This document shows positions 40,838-49,096 of a stretch of DNA of 64,000 bases, in pieces. Every line of letters begins with the position of its first letter. The stretch's first letter is position 1. The notes beneath the pieces are model-generated. The model made no database searches and was not told where the DNA came from. It was given only the letters and a program-made list of their open reading frames with translations. The translations under genes were made by a program, and so were the position numbers. Source of the DNA: Micromonospora sp. WMMA1947 (GTDB lineage: Bacteria; Actinomycetota; Actinomycetes; Mycobacteriales; Micromonosporaceae); contig NZ_CP114909.1 of assembly GCF_027497355.1 (NCBI RefSeq), positions 2,046,001-2,110,000 of the forward strand, read 5' to 3'.

Positions 40838-42478
40838 TCACAGGCGCAGCGACTCCGGGGTGTGCAGACGGAGCATGGTGGCGCGGACGTCGCGGGGCAG
40901 CCGCCGCCGGCTCGCCATCGACACGACCACCATCACGGTGAACGCCAGCGGCACCGTCCACGCGGCCGGCTGCGTGGTGAGCGTCGCCGGCCACCCGGTC
41001 AGCGGCGGGCCGAGCACGGTGAGCAGCACCGCGCCGACCGCCGCGCCGCCGCCGACCAGCACCCCGGCGGCGGCGCCCAGGTCGGTCAGGCCGCGCCACC
41101 AGATGCCGAGCACCAGCAGCGGGCAGAAGCTGGACGCGGCCACCGCGAACGCCAGCCCGACCACCTGCGACACGTCCAGCCCGGAGACGTTCAGGGAGAG
41201 CACCGCCGGCACGCCGCCGGCGATCACCGTGGCGAGCCGGAAGCCGCGTACCGATCCGCGGCCCAGCACGTCCGTGGAGATCACCCCGGCCACGCTGGTG
41301 AGCAGGCCGGACGAGGTGGACAGGAACGCCGCGAACGCGCCGGCCGCGACGAGGGCGGCGAGCAGCCGTCCGGTGGTGCCGTCGCCGAGCGCCGCCCCGG
41401 GCAGCAGCACCACCACCGCGTCGGTCTGGCCGCTGACCAGCAGTTGCGGGGTGTAGATGCGGCCCAGCACGCCGTAGACGGTGGGCAGCAGGTAGAAGAC
41501 GCCCACGAGCGCCAACACCACGAGCGTGGTGCGGCGGGCGGCGGCGCCGTCGGGGTTGGTGTAGAAGCGGACCAGCACGTGCGGCAGGCCCATGGTGCCG
41601 AGGAACGTGGCCAGGATCAGCGAGTACGTGGCGAACAGTCCCCTGTCGTCCTCGCCGGCGGTGTCCGGCAGCAGCCATTCGGTGGCGCCGGTCGCCGCGC
41701 CGGACACCTCCGGCACCGGGTCACCGGCGGCGAACTCGAGGCGGTCGCCGGGGCGTACCTCCCGGATGTCGCCGTCGGGCAGGGTGAGCGTCGCGCGGTG
41801 CTCGACCACGACGGTGGTCGCGGTCCGGAACGTCGGTCCGTCGGGCGGGGTCACCGCGGGGCGGGCGTCGGCCTGCCACTGCAACGCCAGGAAGATCGCG
41901 GGTACGGCGAGCGCGGTGAGCTTCAGCCAGTACTGGAACGCCTGCACGAACGTGATCGCCCGCATGCCGCCCAGCGCCACGTTCGCGGTCACCACCACGG
42001 CGACCAGCAGTGCGCCGAGCGGGTACGGCGAGCCGGTGAGCGTGGCGAGCGTCAGCCCGGCACCCTGGAGCTGCGGCACCAGGTAGAGCCAGCCGATGAA
42101 GATCACGAAGACGGTGGCGAGCGTGCGCAGCCGGCGCGAGCCGAGCCGTACCTCGCAGAAGTCGGGCAGCGTGAACGCGCCGGAGCGGCGCAGCGGCGCA
42201 GCCACGAACAGCAGCAGCGCGAGGTATCCGGCTGCGAACCCGACCGGGTACCAGAGCACGTCCACGCCGTACTTGAGGATCAGGCCGGCGACGCCGAGGA
42301 AGCTCGCCGCCGACAGGTACTCCCCACCGATCGCGGCGGCGTTCCAGGTCGGGCTGACCGCCCGGGACGCGACCAGGAAGTCCGAGGTCGTGCGGGCCAG
42401 CCGCAGCCCGTAGAAGCCGATGCCGACGGTGACCAGGGTGACGGCGACGATCGCCGGGACCACGTAGCCGTTGGACAT
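40838..42478 (-). CDS. sodium/solute symporter, second SSS paralogue
   Basis: A 546-aa SSS transporter with about 13 membrane helices. It is related to actP nearby: VASRAVSPTWNAAAIGGEYLSAASFLG is the same motif region, and PHVLVRFYTNPDGAAAR near residue 300 matches its PHILIRFYTVP. It has an extra loop of about 45 residues (EHRATLTLPDGDIREV...) between helices, absent from actP. Substrate is probably a short-chain carboxylate. The ATG overlaps the stop of its small membrane partner (TGATG). Confidence 0.86.
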   Translation of the reverse strand: MSNGYVVPAIVAVTLVTVGIGFYGLRLARTTSDFLVASRAVSPTWNAAAIGGEYLSAASFLGVAGLILKYGVDVLWYPVGFAAGYLALLLFVAAPLRRSGAFTLPDFCEVRLGSRRLRTLATVFVIFIGWLYLVPQLQGAGLTLATLTGSPYPLGALLVAVVVTANVALGGMRAITFVQAFQYWLKLTALAVPAIFLALQWQADARPAVTPPDGPTFRTATTVVVEHRATLTLPDGDIREVRPGDRLEFAAGDPVPEVSGAATGATEWLLPDTAGEDDRGLFATYSLILATFLGTMGLPHVLVRFYTNPDGAAARRTTLVVLALVGVFYLLPTVYGVLGRIYTPQLLVSGQTDAVVVLLPGAALGDGTTGRLLAALVAAGAFAAFLSTSSGLLTSVAGVISTDVLGRGSVRGFRLATVIAGGVPAVLSLNVSGLDVSQVVGLAFAVAASSFCPLLVLGIWWRGLTDLGAAAGVLVGGGAAVGAVLLTVLGPPLTGWPATLTTQPAAWTVPLAFTVMVVVSMASRRRLPRDVRATMLRLHTPESLRL

Positions 42479-42885
42479 CAGCGTTCCGGCCGTCGGATCA
42501 GGTCGACGAAGTCCTGCTCGTTGCGTTCGGCCAGGCGCACGTACGCCCAGCCGACCACGATCAGGAACGGGAACGACACCACACCGAGCAGCAGCCACGG
42601 CAGGTTGACCCCGAGCACGGTGACCCGGCCGACGGTGGGTGCGATGGCGAACAGCCACGGCAGACCGCCGAGCGCGACCAGCACCAGCAGGCTGAGCCGC
42701 AGCGCGAGCGAGAGCTGGGCACGCATCAGCCCCTGCACGAGCGTCTCGCCGACCGGGGTCTGCTGGGTCAGCTCGGAGCGGGTGCGGTCGGCCGGGCTGC
42801 CGGAGCGGGAGACCTCGGCCAGCACGATCCGGGTCCGCTGCGGCGCAGGCTGCCCCGGTGGATGCTGTTCCTCGGCTCCGGTCAC
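42478..42885 (-). CDS. small membrane partner of the SSS symporter
   Basis: A 135-aa protein with a hydrophilic N-terminal 60 residues and two helices (LALRLSLLVLVALGGLPWLF and LPWLLLGVVSFPFLIVVGWA). This repeats the DUF485-actP arrangement, although sequence similarity to DUF485 is weak. GTG 42885 has GGGGGTGA just upstream. It is the first gene of the two-gene unit. Confidence 0.75.
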   Translation of the reverse strand: MTGAEEQHPPGQPAPQRTRIVLAEVSRSGSPADRTRSELTQQTPVGETLVQGLMRAQLSLALRLSLLVLVALGGLPWLFAIAPTVGRVTVLGVNLPWLLLGVVSFPFLIVVGWAYVRLAERNEQDFVDLIRRPER

Positions 42886-42938
42886 CCCCGGGAGTCTCGT
42901 TCGCTCAGCGGGATTGTCAAGAGCACGGTCTCAGGCCC

Positions 42939-43010
42939 TGTGCACAACCTGTGGATAACGCTTCATGCCTGTGGAAAACCCGGTGGACGGCGCGGAGTCG
43001 TTGTGGACAA
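42939..43010. promoter_or_regulatory. cluster of DnaA-box-like nonamers
   Basis: Four nonamers of the same orientation lie within 72 nt: TGTGCACAA (42939), TGTGGATAA (42950, perfect complement of TTATCCACA), TGTGGAAAA (42970) and TGTGGACAA (43002, complement of TTGTCCACA, the Streptomyces-type box). They occupy the divergent gap between the symporter partner and Uma2 genes. This is too small for oriC and there is no dnaA or dnaN, so a secondary DnaA-binding site is likelier. Confidence 0.55.
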
Positions 43011-43054
43011 CCGAACGGGGTGTCACTGTGAGCCGGTAGAGAGGAGGTGTGACA

Positions 43055-43606
43055 GTGACCAGCCCGGCACGGCCCGGCACCGGCGACGTCTGGACTGTGG
43101 ACGACCTCCAGGACCTCCCCGAGGACGGCCAGGACTACGAGATCTTCGACGGGAGCCTGCTCGTGTCCCCACACGCCGACGTCCGGCACGGCGCGATCGC
43201 CAACCGTCTCCGCCGGCTCCTCGACCGGCAGGCTCCGGCCGGTCTGCTCGTCGGGCAGGACGTCGGCGTCAGCGCGAAGCGCTCCTCCTACTTCGTGCCG
43301 GACGTCTTCGTCGCCCGCGAGGAGGCACTGGAGCGGGGTGGCCCGGCCCTCGCCCCGGCCGACGTGCTGCTCGTGGTCGAGGTCGTCTCGCCCGGCAACG
43401 CCGGTCGTGACCTGGTCCTCAAACGCCACGAGTACGGCGTGGCCGGCATCGCGCGTTACTGGCTCGTCGAGCCGCGCAAGGAGACCCTGACGGTGCTGGA
43501 GAACGTCGGCGGCCGCTACCGCGAGGCCGCGGTGCTGTCCACGGCCGACGTGTACCGCGCCGACCAGCCGTTCGCGCTCGTCCTGCCGGTCGCCGAAATC
43601 TTCTGA
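43055..43606 (+). CDS. Uma2 family (DUF820) nuclease-like protein
   Basis: A 183-aa PD-(D/E)XK fold protein. The motif order is YEIFDGSLLVSP, FVPDVFVARE (Asp), LLVVEVVSPGNAGRD (Glu) and LKRHEY (Lys), which fits the nuclease core. The family is widespread and its function is unproven. GTG 43055 is chosen because GAGGAGG ends 7 nt upstream; GTG 43049 would leave only 1 nt of spacing. Confidence 0.85.
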   Translation: MTSPARPGTGDVWTVDDLQDLPEDGQDYEIFDGSLLVSPHADVRHGAIANRLRRLLDRQAPAGLLVGQDVGVSAKRSSYFVPDVFVAREEALERGGPALAPADVLLVVEVVSPGNAGRDLVLKRHEYGVAGIARYWLVEPRKETLTVLENVGGRYREAAVLSTADVYRADQPFALVLPVAEIF

Positions 43607-43628
43607 GCGCCCTGCCCCAGCCCCGGCT

Positions 43629-44291
43629 TCAGCCGAGTCCCACCCGTACCGGGTTCGCTGTCGCCGAGCCGAGCCAGGTGTGCGGGTTGCCGAACCAGCA
43701 CCAGCCGAGCTTCGGCGCGCCCTGGCTGATCCAGAGCGCGGGCACCCGCCGGTCGCCGCAGCGTGACCCGACGAGCGAGAAGCACCTGTTGCTCGCCAGC
43801 GCCGCCGGGTGCAGCGTGACGAACGCCAGTCCTTCGTCGATGGTGATCGGCAGTCGGTCCTTCGTCGTCATGTCCTCCAGCGCGGCCGACGGCGGCACGT
43901 TGCGGTACTCCTCGCCCCGGTCCACGTCGAAGAGCAGGTACGCGGGCCCGGCGGGCACCTCCAGCTCCTTGATCGGATCGAAGGTGGGCAGGTCGCCGAC
44001 GGGGAAGTTCCGGTCGAGGACGCCGGTCCTGCGCTTGCCGGCGAGCGTGGTGAGCGCGATCCGCTCCGGCACCGGCACCAGCTCCCGCGTGGTCACCAGC
44101 AGGAACGGCACCCGCGCGTCGGTGGGGCCGGCCAGCTCGGCGGCACCGGTCACCGCCGCGTCGCGCAGTGGGGTGAGCAGCGCCCGGAACTCCTCCTCGG
44201 TCTGCCCGGCCAGCGCCGGGTAGCCGAGCTGGACGAGGCGGTCGAGCTGGCGGTCGAATTCGGTAGCGGCGTCGAAGCGGTCGTCGGACAT
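43629..44291 (-). CDS. DUF5701 family protein
   Basis: A 220-aa soluble protein of an actinobacterial family without known function. It shows an N-terminal helical part (FDRQLDRLVQLGYPALAGQ) and a mixed body ending in WCWFGNPHTWLGS, the conserved C-terminal signature. Two Cys in CFSLVGSRCGD could bind metal or form a disulfide. GGGGGACC precedes ATG 44291, and a clear -10 (TACAAT) and operator-like palindrome lie upstream. Confidence 0.75.
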   Translation of the reverse strand: MSDDRFDAATEFDRQLDRLVQLGYPALAGQTEEEFRALLTPLRDAAVTGAAELAGPTDARVPFLLVTTRELVPVPERIALTTLAGKRRTGVLDRNFPVGDLPTFDPIKELEVPAGPAYLLFDVDRGEEYRNVPPSAALEDMTTKDRLPITIDEGLAFVTLHPAALASNRCFSLVGSRCGDRRVPALWISQGAPKLGWCWFGNPHTWLGSATANPVRVGLG

Positions 44292-44309
44292 GCGGTCCCC
44301 CACCCTGTC

Positions 44310-44331
44310 GTACGGTCTGCCGTACATTGTA
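44310..44331 (-). promoter_or_regulatory. promoter with operator-like palindrome for the DUF5701 gene
   Basis: GTACGG-tctg-CCGTAC (44310-44325) is a perfect 6-bp inverted repeat. The minus-strand -10 TACAAT (44326-44331) lies beside it, so the palindrome covers about +1 and would block transcription when bound. The next bases repeat GTAC half-sites. Confidence 0.5.
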
Positions 44332-44357
44332 CGTCAGGGTTTTCGGTGGCCCCTCCC

Positions 44358-45125
44358 TCAGCGGCTCCAGTCCTGCTTCGCGGCGCGCACCAGCTTGTCC
44401 TTCAGCTCCCGGGTGTGCCGGCGGCTCACCGGCAGCTCCGATCCGTCGATCACCACCACGTAACCTGAGTTGACCAGCCGCAGCTCGGCGATGAGCCGCA
44501 GCTGCACCAGGTACGAGCGGTGGATCCGGACGAACCCGGCATCAGCCCAGCGCTCGGCCAGCGTGGCGAGCGAGACCCGGACCAGGTGCGAGCCCTCCGC
44601 GGTGTGCAGCCGCGCGTAGTCGCCCTGCGCCTCCACCCACCGCACCGCCGAGCGGGGCAACATCCGGGTGGTGCCGGCCAGCTCGATCGGAATGCTCGGG
44701 TCCTCCTCCGCCCGGGCCAGCGCGGCCGGGTGCGACGGCACCACCCGGGAGCCGATCACCCGGCGCAGCGACTCGGCCAGCCGCTCGGCGCGTACCGGCT
44801 TGCGCACGTAGTCGGTGGCGCCCAGGTCGAACGCGTCCACCGCGCCGTCGTCGTACGCGGTGACGAACACGATCGCCGGGGGCCGGGCGAAGCGGCGCAG
44901 GACGCGGGCCAGCTCCATGCCGTCCAGCCCGGGCATCCGGATGTCGAGGAACACCACGTCCACGTCGTCGTCGCGCAGCACGCGCAGCGCCTCGGTCGCG
45001 TCCCCGGCCGTGTGCAGCCGGGCCACCCGGGGATCGGTGCGCAGGTGGTACGCCAGCTCGTCCAGGGCGGGCGGCTCGTCGTCCACCGCCAGCACCCGGA
45101 GGAATCCGGTGCCGGTGACTGTCAC
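44358..45125 (-). CDS. LytTR-family response regulator
   Basis: A 255-aa regulator with an N-terminal receiver domain (LRVLAVDDEPPAL; phosphoacceptor Asp in VVFLDIRMPG, about residue 55) and a C-terminal LytTR DNA-binding domain (IHRSYLVQL, LPVSRRHTRELKDKL). GTG 45125 overlaps the stop of the sensor gene (GTGA), so the two are coupled. LytTR regulators commonly control surface or carbon-uptake genes. The nearby symporters and glycan genes are candidate targets. Confidence 0.9.
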   Translation of the reverse strand: MTVTGTGFLRVLAVDDEPPALDELAYHLRTDPRVARLHTAGDATEALRVLRDDDVDVVFLDIRMPGLDGMELARVLRRFARPPAIVFVTAYDDGAVDAFDLGATDYVRKPVRAERLAESLRRVIGSRVVPSHPAALARAEEDPSIPIELAGTTRMLPRSAVRWVEAQGDYARLHTAEGSHLVRVSLATLAERWADAGFVRIHRSYLVQLRLIAELRLVNSGYVVVIDGSELPVSRRHTRELKDKLVRAAKQDWSR

Positions 45126-46345
45126 GACGTCGCCCGGACGCCGGGGTGGAACTTCGGCACGCGCATGCTGACCTTCGTACCCGAACCCAGGCCCGTCTCC
45201 ACGACCAGGCCGAACCCGTCCCCGAAGACCGACCGGAGCCGTTCGTCGACGTTCGAGAGGCCGACGTGCTGCCCCGGGTCGTCGGCCGGGTCGGCGGCCG
45301 CGCCGGACACCTCGGCGATGCCGGCGGTAAGCGTCGTCGGATCCATCCCCACTCCGTCGTCCTCCACCGTGATGTGACACTCCGCGCCCGCGTCCCGGGC
45401 CTCGATGCTCACCATGCCGGTGCCCGGCTTGCGGGACAACCCGTGGCGGACGGCGTTCTCCACGAGCGGCTGGAGGCAGAGGAAGGGCAACGTCACCGGC
45501 AGCACCTCGGGTGCGATCTGGAGGCGCACCTGGAGCCGCTCGCCGAAGCGCGCCCGCTCGATGGTCAGGTAGCGGTCGATCGAGCGCAGCTCCTCGGCGA
45601 GCGTGGTGAACTCGCCGTGCGCCCGGAACGAGTAGCGGGTGAACTCGGCGAACTCCAGGATCAGCTCCCGCGCCCGTTCCGGGTCGGTGCGCACGAACGA
45701 GCCGATCGCGGTCAGCGCGTTGTAGATGAAGTGCGGGCTGATCTGGGCGCGCAGCGCGCGTACCTCGGCCCGGGCGAGCCGTTCCCGCGACGACTCCAGC
45801 TCGGCCAGGGCGAGCTGGTCACCCGCCCAGTGCGCGGTCTCCAGCGTGGCCTGCACCAGACCCGGGGCCGGCCGCTCGCCAGCCACCGCCACCAGCGCGC
45901 CGACCACCCGGCCGTCCGCGCGCAGCGGCGCCACCACCGCGCCGCGGACCGGGCAGTCGACCAGGTCGCAGCGCAGCTCCGACTCGCCCAGCACGGTGGA
46001 ACGCCCGCTGCCGACCGCGCGCCGGGCCGCCGCGACCAGTTGATCGCCGTGGTGCGCGCCCTGCCCGTCGACGGCGAGCAGCGTGTCCCGGTCCGTCAGC
46101 GCCAGCCCGGCCGCGCCCACCAGGGCCCGCAGATGGCGTACGGCCTTCGCCGCGTCCGCGGCGGTCAGCCCGGCGCGCAGCGGCTCGGCGGCGAGCCCGG
46201 CGGTGTGCAGCACCTCGTACGTGGCGCGCTGCGTCGCCGTGGCGATGCCCCGTCGGCCACGCAGCCGCAGCACCGCCCAGAGCGCCGCCGCCAACGCGGT
46301 CACGAGCGAGACGACGGCGAAGACGGCGGAGAGGTTGCCACCCAC
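45122..46345 (-). CDS. LytS-type sensor histidine kinase
   Basis: A 407-aa kinase with one N-terminal transmembrane helix (VFAVVSLVTALAAALWAVL), a GAF-like region (about 40-190), and a His_kinase/HATPase module. The phosphoacceptor is in LRAQISPHFIYNAL (about residue 208); the ATP lid carries VENAVRHGL and DDGVGM. It lacks the multi-helix 5TM-Lyt sensor of LytS proper. It is the first gene of the two-component unit. The stimulus is unknown; small carboxylates are a possibility given actP-type genes close by. Confidence 0.88.
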   Translation of the reverse strand: MGGNLSAVFAVVSLVTALAAALWAVLRLRGRRGIATATQRATYEVLHTAGLAAEPLRAGLTAADAAKAVRHLRALVGAAGLALTDRDTLLAVDGQGAHHGDQLVAAARRAVGSGRSTVLGESELRCDLVDCPVRGAVVAPLRADGRVVGALVAVAGERPAPGLVQATLETAHWAGDQLALAELESSRERLARAEVRALRAQISPHFIYNALTAIGSFVRTDPERARELILEFAEFTRYSFRAHGEFTTLAEELRSIDRYLTIERARFGERLQVRLQIAPEVLPVTLPFLCLQPLVENAVRHGLSRKPGTGMVSIEARDAGAECHITVEDDGVGMDPTTLTAGIAEVSGAAADPADDPGQHVGLSNVDERLRSVFGDGFGLVVETGLGSGTKVSMRVPKFHPGVRATS

Positions 46346-46378
46346 GCAGCGATCCTGCCGGGTGCCGGCCCGGTAGCG

Positions 46379-47938
46379 CTAGTACGCGCCCTTGCGGGCC
46401 AGCACCACGCCCACGGTCCGCCACAGGATGCTCAGGTCGTACGCCAGCGACCAGTTGTCGACGTAGTAGAGGTCGAGCCGGACCGCCTCGTCCCAGGACA
46501 GGTCGGAGCGGCCGGACACCTGCCACAGCCCGGTCATGCCCGGCCGGACCAGCAGCCGGCGGCGTACGTCGCCCAGGAAGTCGCCGTCGTCGGCGGGCAG
46601 CGGGCGCGGGCCGACGAGCGACATCTCGCCCCACAGCACGTTGATCAGCTGGGGCAGCTCGTCCAGCGACGTGGCCCGCAGAAAGCGGCCCACCGGGAAG
46701 ACCCGGGGGTCCTGCTTCATCTTGAACAGCATGCCGTCGGTCTCGTTCCGGTCGACCAGACCGGCGAGCCGCTCCTCGGCGTCGACGTACATGGTCCGGA
46801 ACTTCCAGACCCGGAACGTCCGCCCCTCGTGCCCGACGCGGGGCTGGCGGAAGAAGACCGGCCCGGGGTCCGAGATCCGGATGGCCAGGGCGATGGCGGC
46901 GAAGAGCGGGACCAGCATCAGCAGGCCCAGGCCGGCGGCCACCCGGTCCATCAGGTTCTTGACCAGCAGCGCCGGCCCGGACAGGGTCGGCTCCTCGACG
47001 TGCAGCAGCGGCAGGCCCTCGATCGGGCGGATGTGCACCCGGGGACCGGCGATGTCGGTGAGCTGGGGCGCGACCACCAGGTCGACGCCGGAGCCCTCCA
47101 GCTGCCAGGCCAGGCGGCGCAGCTCGCCCGGCTCGGCGCTGGCCGAGCCGCAGACCGCGATGGTGTCGCCGCCGACCTCACGTACCAGGGCGAGCACGTC
47201 GCGGCCCGCGTACACCGGCACCGGGGTCTCCAGGCCGCGGGCGGCGGCGTACCCGTCGGTGAGGTGGATGGCCACCGGGATCAGGCCGACCGACGGGTGC
47301 CGGGTGACCGTGGTGTAGACCTCCAGGCACTCGGGCAGCGTGCCGACGAGCACCATCCGGTGCCCGGCGTGCCCGAACCGGCGGCGCAGCCCGTGCAGGG
47401 CGGCCCGGGCGATCATGCGGCCGAGCACGATCAGCAACATCGCGCCGAGCAGCGCGAAGCCGACCGTCCACCGGGACAGGGAGTAGGTCTTCGTGGCGAA
47501 GGCGATGAACGAGACCGCCGCCGCCACCGCCACGCCGGCCCGGATCACCCGCTTGAATTCGTCCGGGCCGAGCCCCAGGTAGCGCCGGTCGTAGGCCCGG
47601 TTGCCCCAGAGGAAGAGCAGCCAGCCGAGCGGCAGGAGCACGAACGCCACGGTGTAGAACCAGGCTTGCGGGGAGTTGCGGAAGCCCGAGTCGGCCTGCT
47701 CGAAGATCTGCACGGCCAGGAAGCTGGCCAGAGCCGCCGCGCCGAAGTCGAGCAGCAGCAGGAACAGGATGTAGGGCCGGTGCCACCGGGAGACCCGGCG
47801 CCGGGCGCGGGCCCACGCCGACCGGGGTACGCCGTTGTGCGACGGCGGAGTCGGCGGCTGGATCTCAAAGCTGTCGACGTGCCGCACGCTCTTGCTCCGG
47901 CCTCTGTCGGTTACCGGGCGCTGGAGGCTTGTCGTCAC
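46379..47938 (-). CDS. polyprenyl-phosphate sugar-1-phosphate transferase (WcaJ/CpsE-like)
   Basis: A 519-aa enzyme that starts polysaccharide synthesis by moving a sugar-1-phosphate to undecaprenyl phosphate. Four N-terminal helices, a CoA_binding_3-like Rossmann region (MVLVGTLPECLEVY, about 200-330) and a C-terminal transferase domain with RVWKFRTMY, SLDELPQLINVLWGEMSLVGPRP and RPGMTGLWQVSGR. All the PHPT signature residues are seen. It is a single gene; its target sugar is not determined. The GTG start lacks a strong ribosome site. Confidence 0.9.
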   Translation of the reverse strand: MTTSLQRPVTDRGRSKSVRHVDSFEIQPPTPPSHNGVPRSAWARARRRVSRWHRPYILFLLLLDFGAAALASFLAVQIFEQADSGFRNSPQAWFYTVAFVLLPLGWLLFLWGNRAYDRRYLGLGPDEFKRVIRAGVAVAAAVSFIAFATKTYSLSRWTVGFALLGAMLLIVLGRMIARAALHGLRRRFGHAGHRMVLVGTLPECLEVYTTVTRHPSVGLIPVAIHLTDGYAAARGLETPVPVYAGRDVLALVREVGGDTIAVCGSASAEPGELRRLAWQLEGSGVDLVVAPQLTDIAGPRVHIRPIEGLPLLHVEEPTLSGPALLVKNLMDRVAAGLGLLMLVPLFAAIALAIRISDPGPVFFRQPRVGHEGRTFRVWKFRTMYVDAEERLAGLVDRNETDGMLFKMKQDPRVFPVGRFLRATSLDELPQLINVLWGEMSLVGPRPLPADDGDFLGDVRRRLLVRPGMTGLWQVSGRSDLSWDEAVRLDLYYVDNWSLAYDLSILWRTVGVVLARKGAY

Positions 47939-48117
47939 CTCAACCCATGTCCTCCCGCATGACCCGCACCCTCACTCGCCGTGAGGATCCGGGTCGCTCA
48001 CCGTCCCAGTCTCCCACGCGGGCCCGGCCCGGACCGGCCCCCGCGAAGAAGCCGTGCCGCTGGTGCTCGGTGAGATCTGGCCGGCTCCGAATCAGTTGTG
48101 AAGCCGGGGACCGAGCC

Positions 48118-48123
48118 ACTATA
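48118..48123 (-). promoter_or_regulatory. possible -10 for the sugar transferase gene
   Basis: Minus-strand TATAGT in an otherwise non-coding 273-nt gap. Its leader would be about 175 nt long. No matching -35 is evident. Confidence 0.3.
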
Positions 48124-48211
48124 CCGATGGATGACGGCTCGGGTAGAGGGGCGGACCGGACCTTCGGCGATCGCCGGTCGATTCCGCTCGGTAACCGGCG
48201 AATGCCATTAC

Positions 48212-49072
48212 TCACCGTACGAGACGGGACAACCTTCGGTCAGCCAGCGGCTTCCCGCCGGTCTGACATGTGGGGCAGTACTGGAGGCTCGAATCGGCGA
48301 ACGAGACCTCACGCACCGTGTCGCCGCAGACCGGACACGGCAGCCCTTTGCGGGCGTGCACCTTCAGGCCCGAGCGCTTCTCGCCCTTCAGCTCCGCGGC
48401 CCGTTGCCCCATGGACCGGCGTACCGCGTCGCCGAGCACCGTCCGCGTGGCCGCGTGCAGGCCGGCGAGCTGGTCGTCGGTGAGCCGGTCGGTGATCGCG
48501 AACGGCGAGAGCCGCGCCGTGTGCAGGATCTCGTCGGAGTACGCGTTACCCACCCCGGCGAGCACCGACTGGTCGGTCAGCACGCCCTTCACCTGGCCCC
48601 GGCGACTGCGCAGCCGCTCGGCGAAGGTCGGCAGATCCGCCTCCAGCGCGTCCGGCCCGAGCTTCGCCACACCCGGCACCAGCGCCGGGTCGGTGACCAG
48701 ATAGGCGGCCAGCTTCTTCTGGGTGCCCGCCTCGGTCAGGTCGAAGCCGGAGCCGTCGTCGAGGCGTACCCGCACCGCGATCGGGCCCTTGCCGGGCCGC
48801 AGCGGGGTCGCCGCCGGGAACGCCTCCCGGTAGTGCAGCCAGCCTGCCCGGGCCAGGTGGACCACCAGGTGCAGGCCCTCGTCGAACCGGACGTCCAGGA
48901 ACTTGCCGTACCGGCCGGCGCCGGTCACGGCGCGGCCGGCGACCGCGCTCGGCGGCGGGTCGTACGTCTTGAGCGCGCTGATCGCGGCGACCTCGAACCG
49001 CTCGACGCGGCGGCCCACCGCACGCTCGCGCAGGTAACCGGCGAGCGCTTCCACCTCCGGTAGTTCGGGCAT
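48212..49072 (-). CDS. Fpg/Nei family DNA glycosylase
   Basis: A 286-aa base-excision repair enzyme. The catalytic N-terminus PELPEVEALAGYL provides the Pro/Glu nucleophile site; GRYGKFLDV contains the catalytic Lys, and DQSVLAGVGNAYSDEIL is the H2TH motif. The C-terminal zinc finger has CPVC and CPTCQTGG. The Arg that Fpg uses in the finger loop (GRxTxxC) appears replaced: the loop reads DSSLQYC. It may therefore recognise different damage from canonical Fpg. TACCGT 6 nt upstream indicates a leaderless start. Confidence 0.87.
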   Translation of the reverse strand: MPELPEVEALAGYLRERAVGRRVERFEVAAISALKTYDPPPSAVAGRAVTGAGRYGKFLDVRFDEGLHLVVHLARAGWLHYREAFPAATPLRPGKGPIAVRVRLDDGSGFDLTEAGTQKKLAAYLVTDPALVPGVAKLGPDALEADLPTFAERLRSRRGQVKGVLTDQSVLAGVGNAYSDEILHTARLSPFAITDRLTDDQLAGLHAATRTVLGDAVRRSMGQRAAELKGEKRSGLKVHARKGLPCPVCGDTVREVSFADSSLQYCPTCQTGGKPLADRRLSRLVR

Positions 49073-49078
49073 CGTCCA

Positions 49079-49088
49079 ACGGTAGCCT
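49079..49088. promoter_or_regulatory. overlapping divergent -10 elements
   Basis: Minus-strand TACCGT (49079-49084) serves the glycosylase; plus-strand TAGCCT (49083-49088) serves the glycosyltransferase leader. They share two bases, so only one polymerase could bind at a time. Confidence 0.45.
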
Positions 49089-49096
49089 TCTTTCCC

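Noticed and set aside
40769..42958. 729-codon plus-strand frame across the second symporter region
   Set aside because: Antisense to a well-formed membrane transporter; no start signals or motifs.
42886..43054. Chromosomal origin (oriC)
   Set aside because: Only four DnaA-like boxes, no dnaA or dnaN, and no A/T-rich unwinding element. Kept as a secondary DnaA-box cluster instead.
45146..47962. 938-codon plus-strand frame antisense to the histidine kinase and sugar transferase
   Set aside because: Shadow frame; both opposite-strand genes show complete catalytic motifs.
47939..48211. Riboswitch or small gene upstream of the sugar transferase
   Set aside because: No conserved aptamer shape could be recognised by eye; only a weak TATAGT element is listed.
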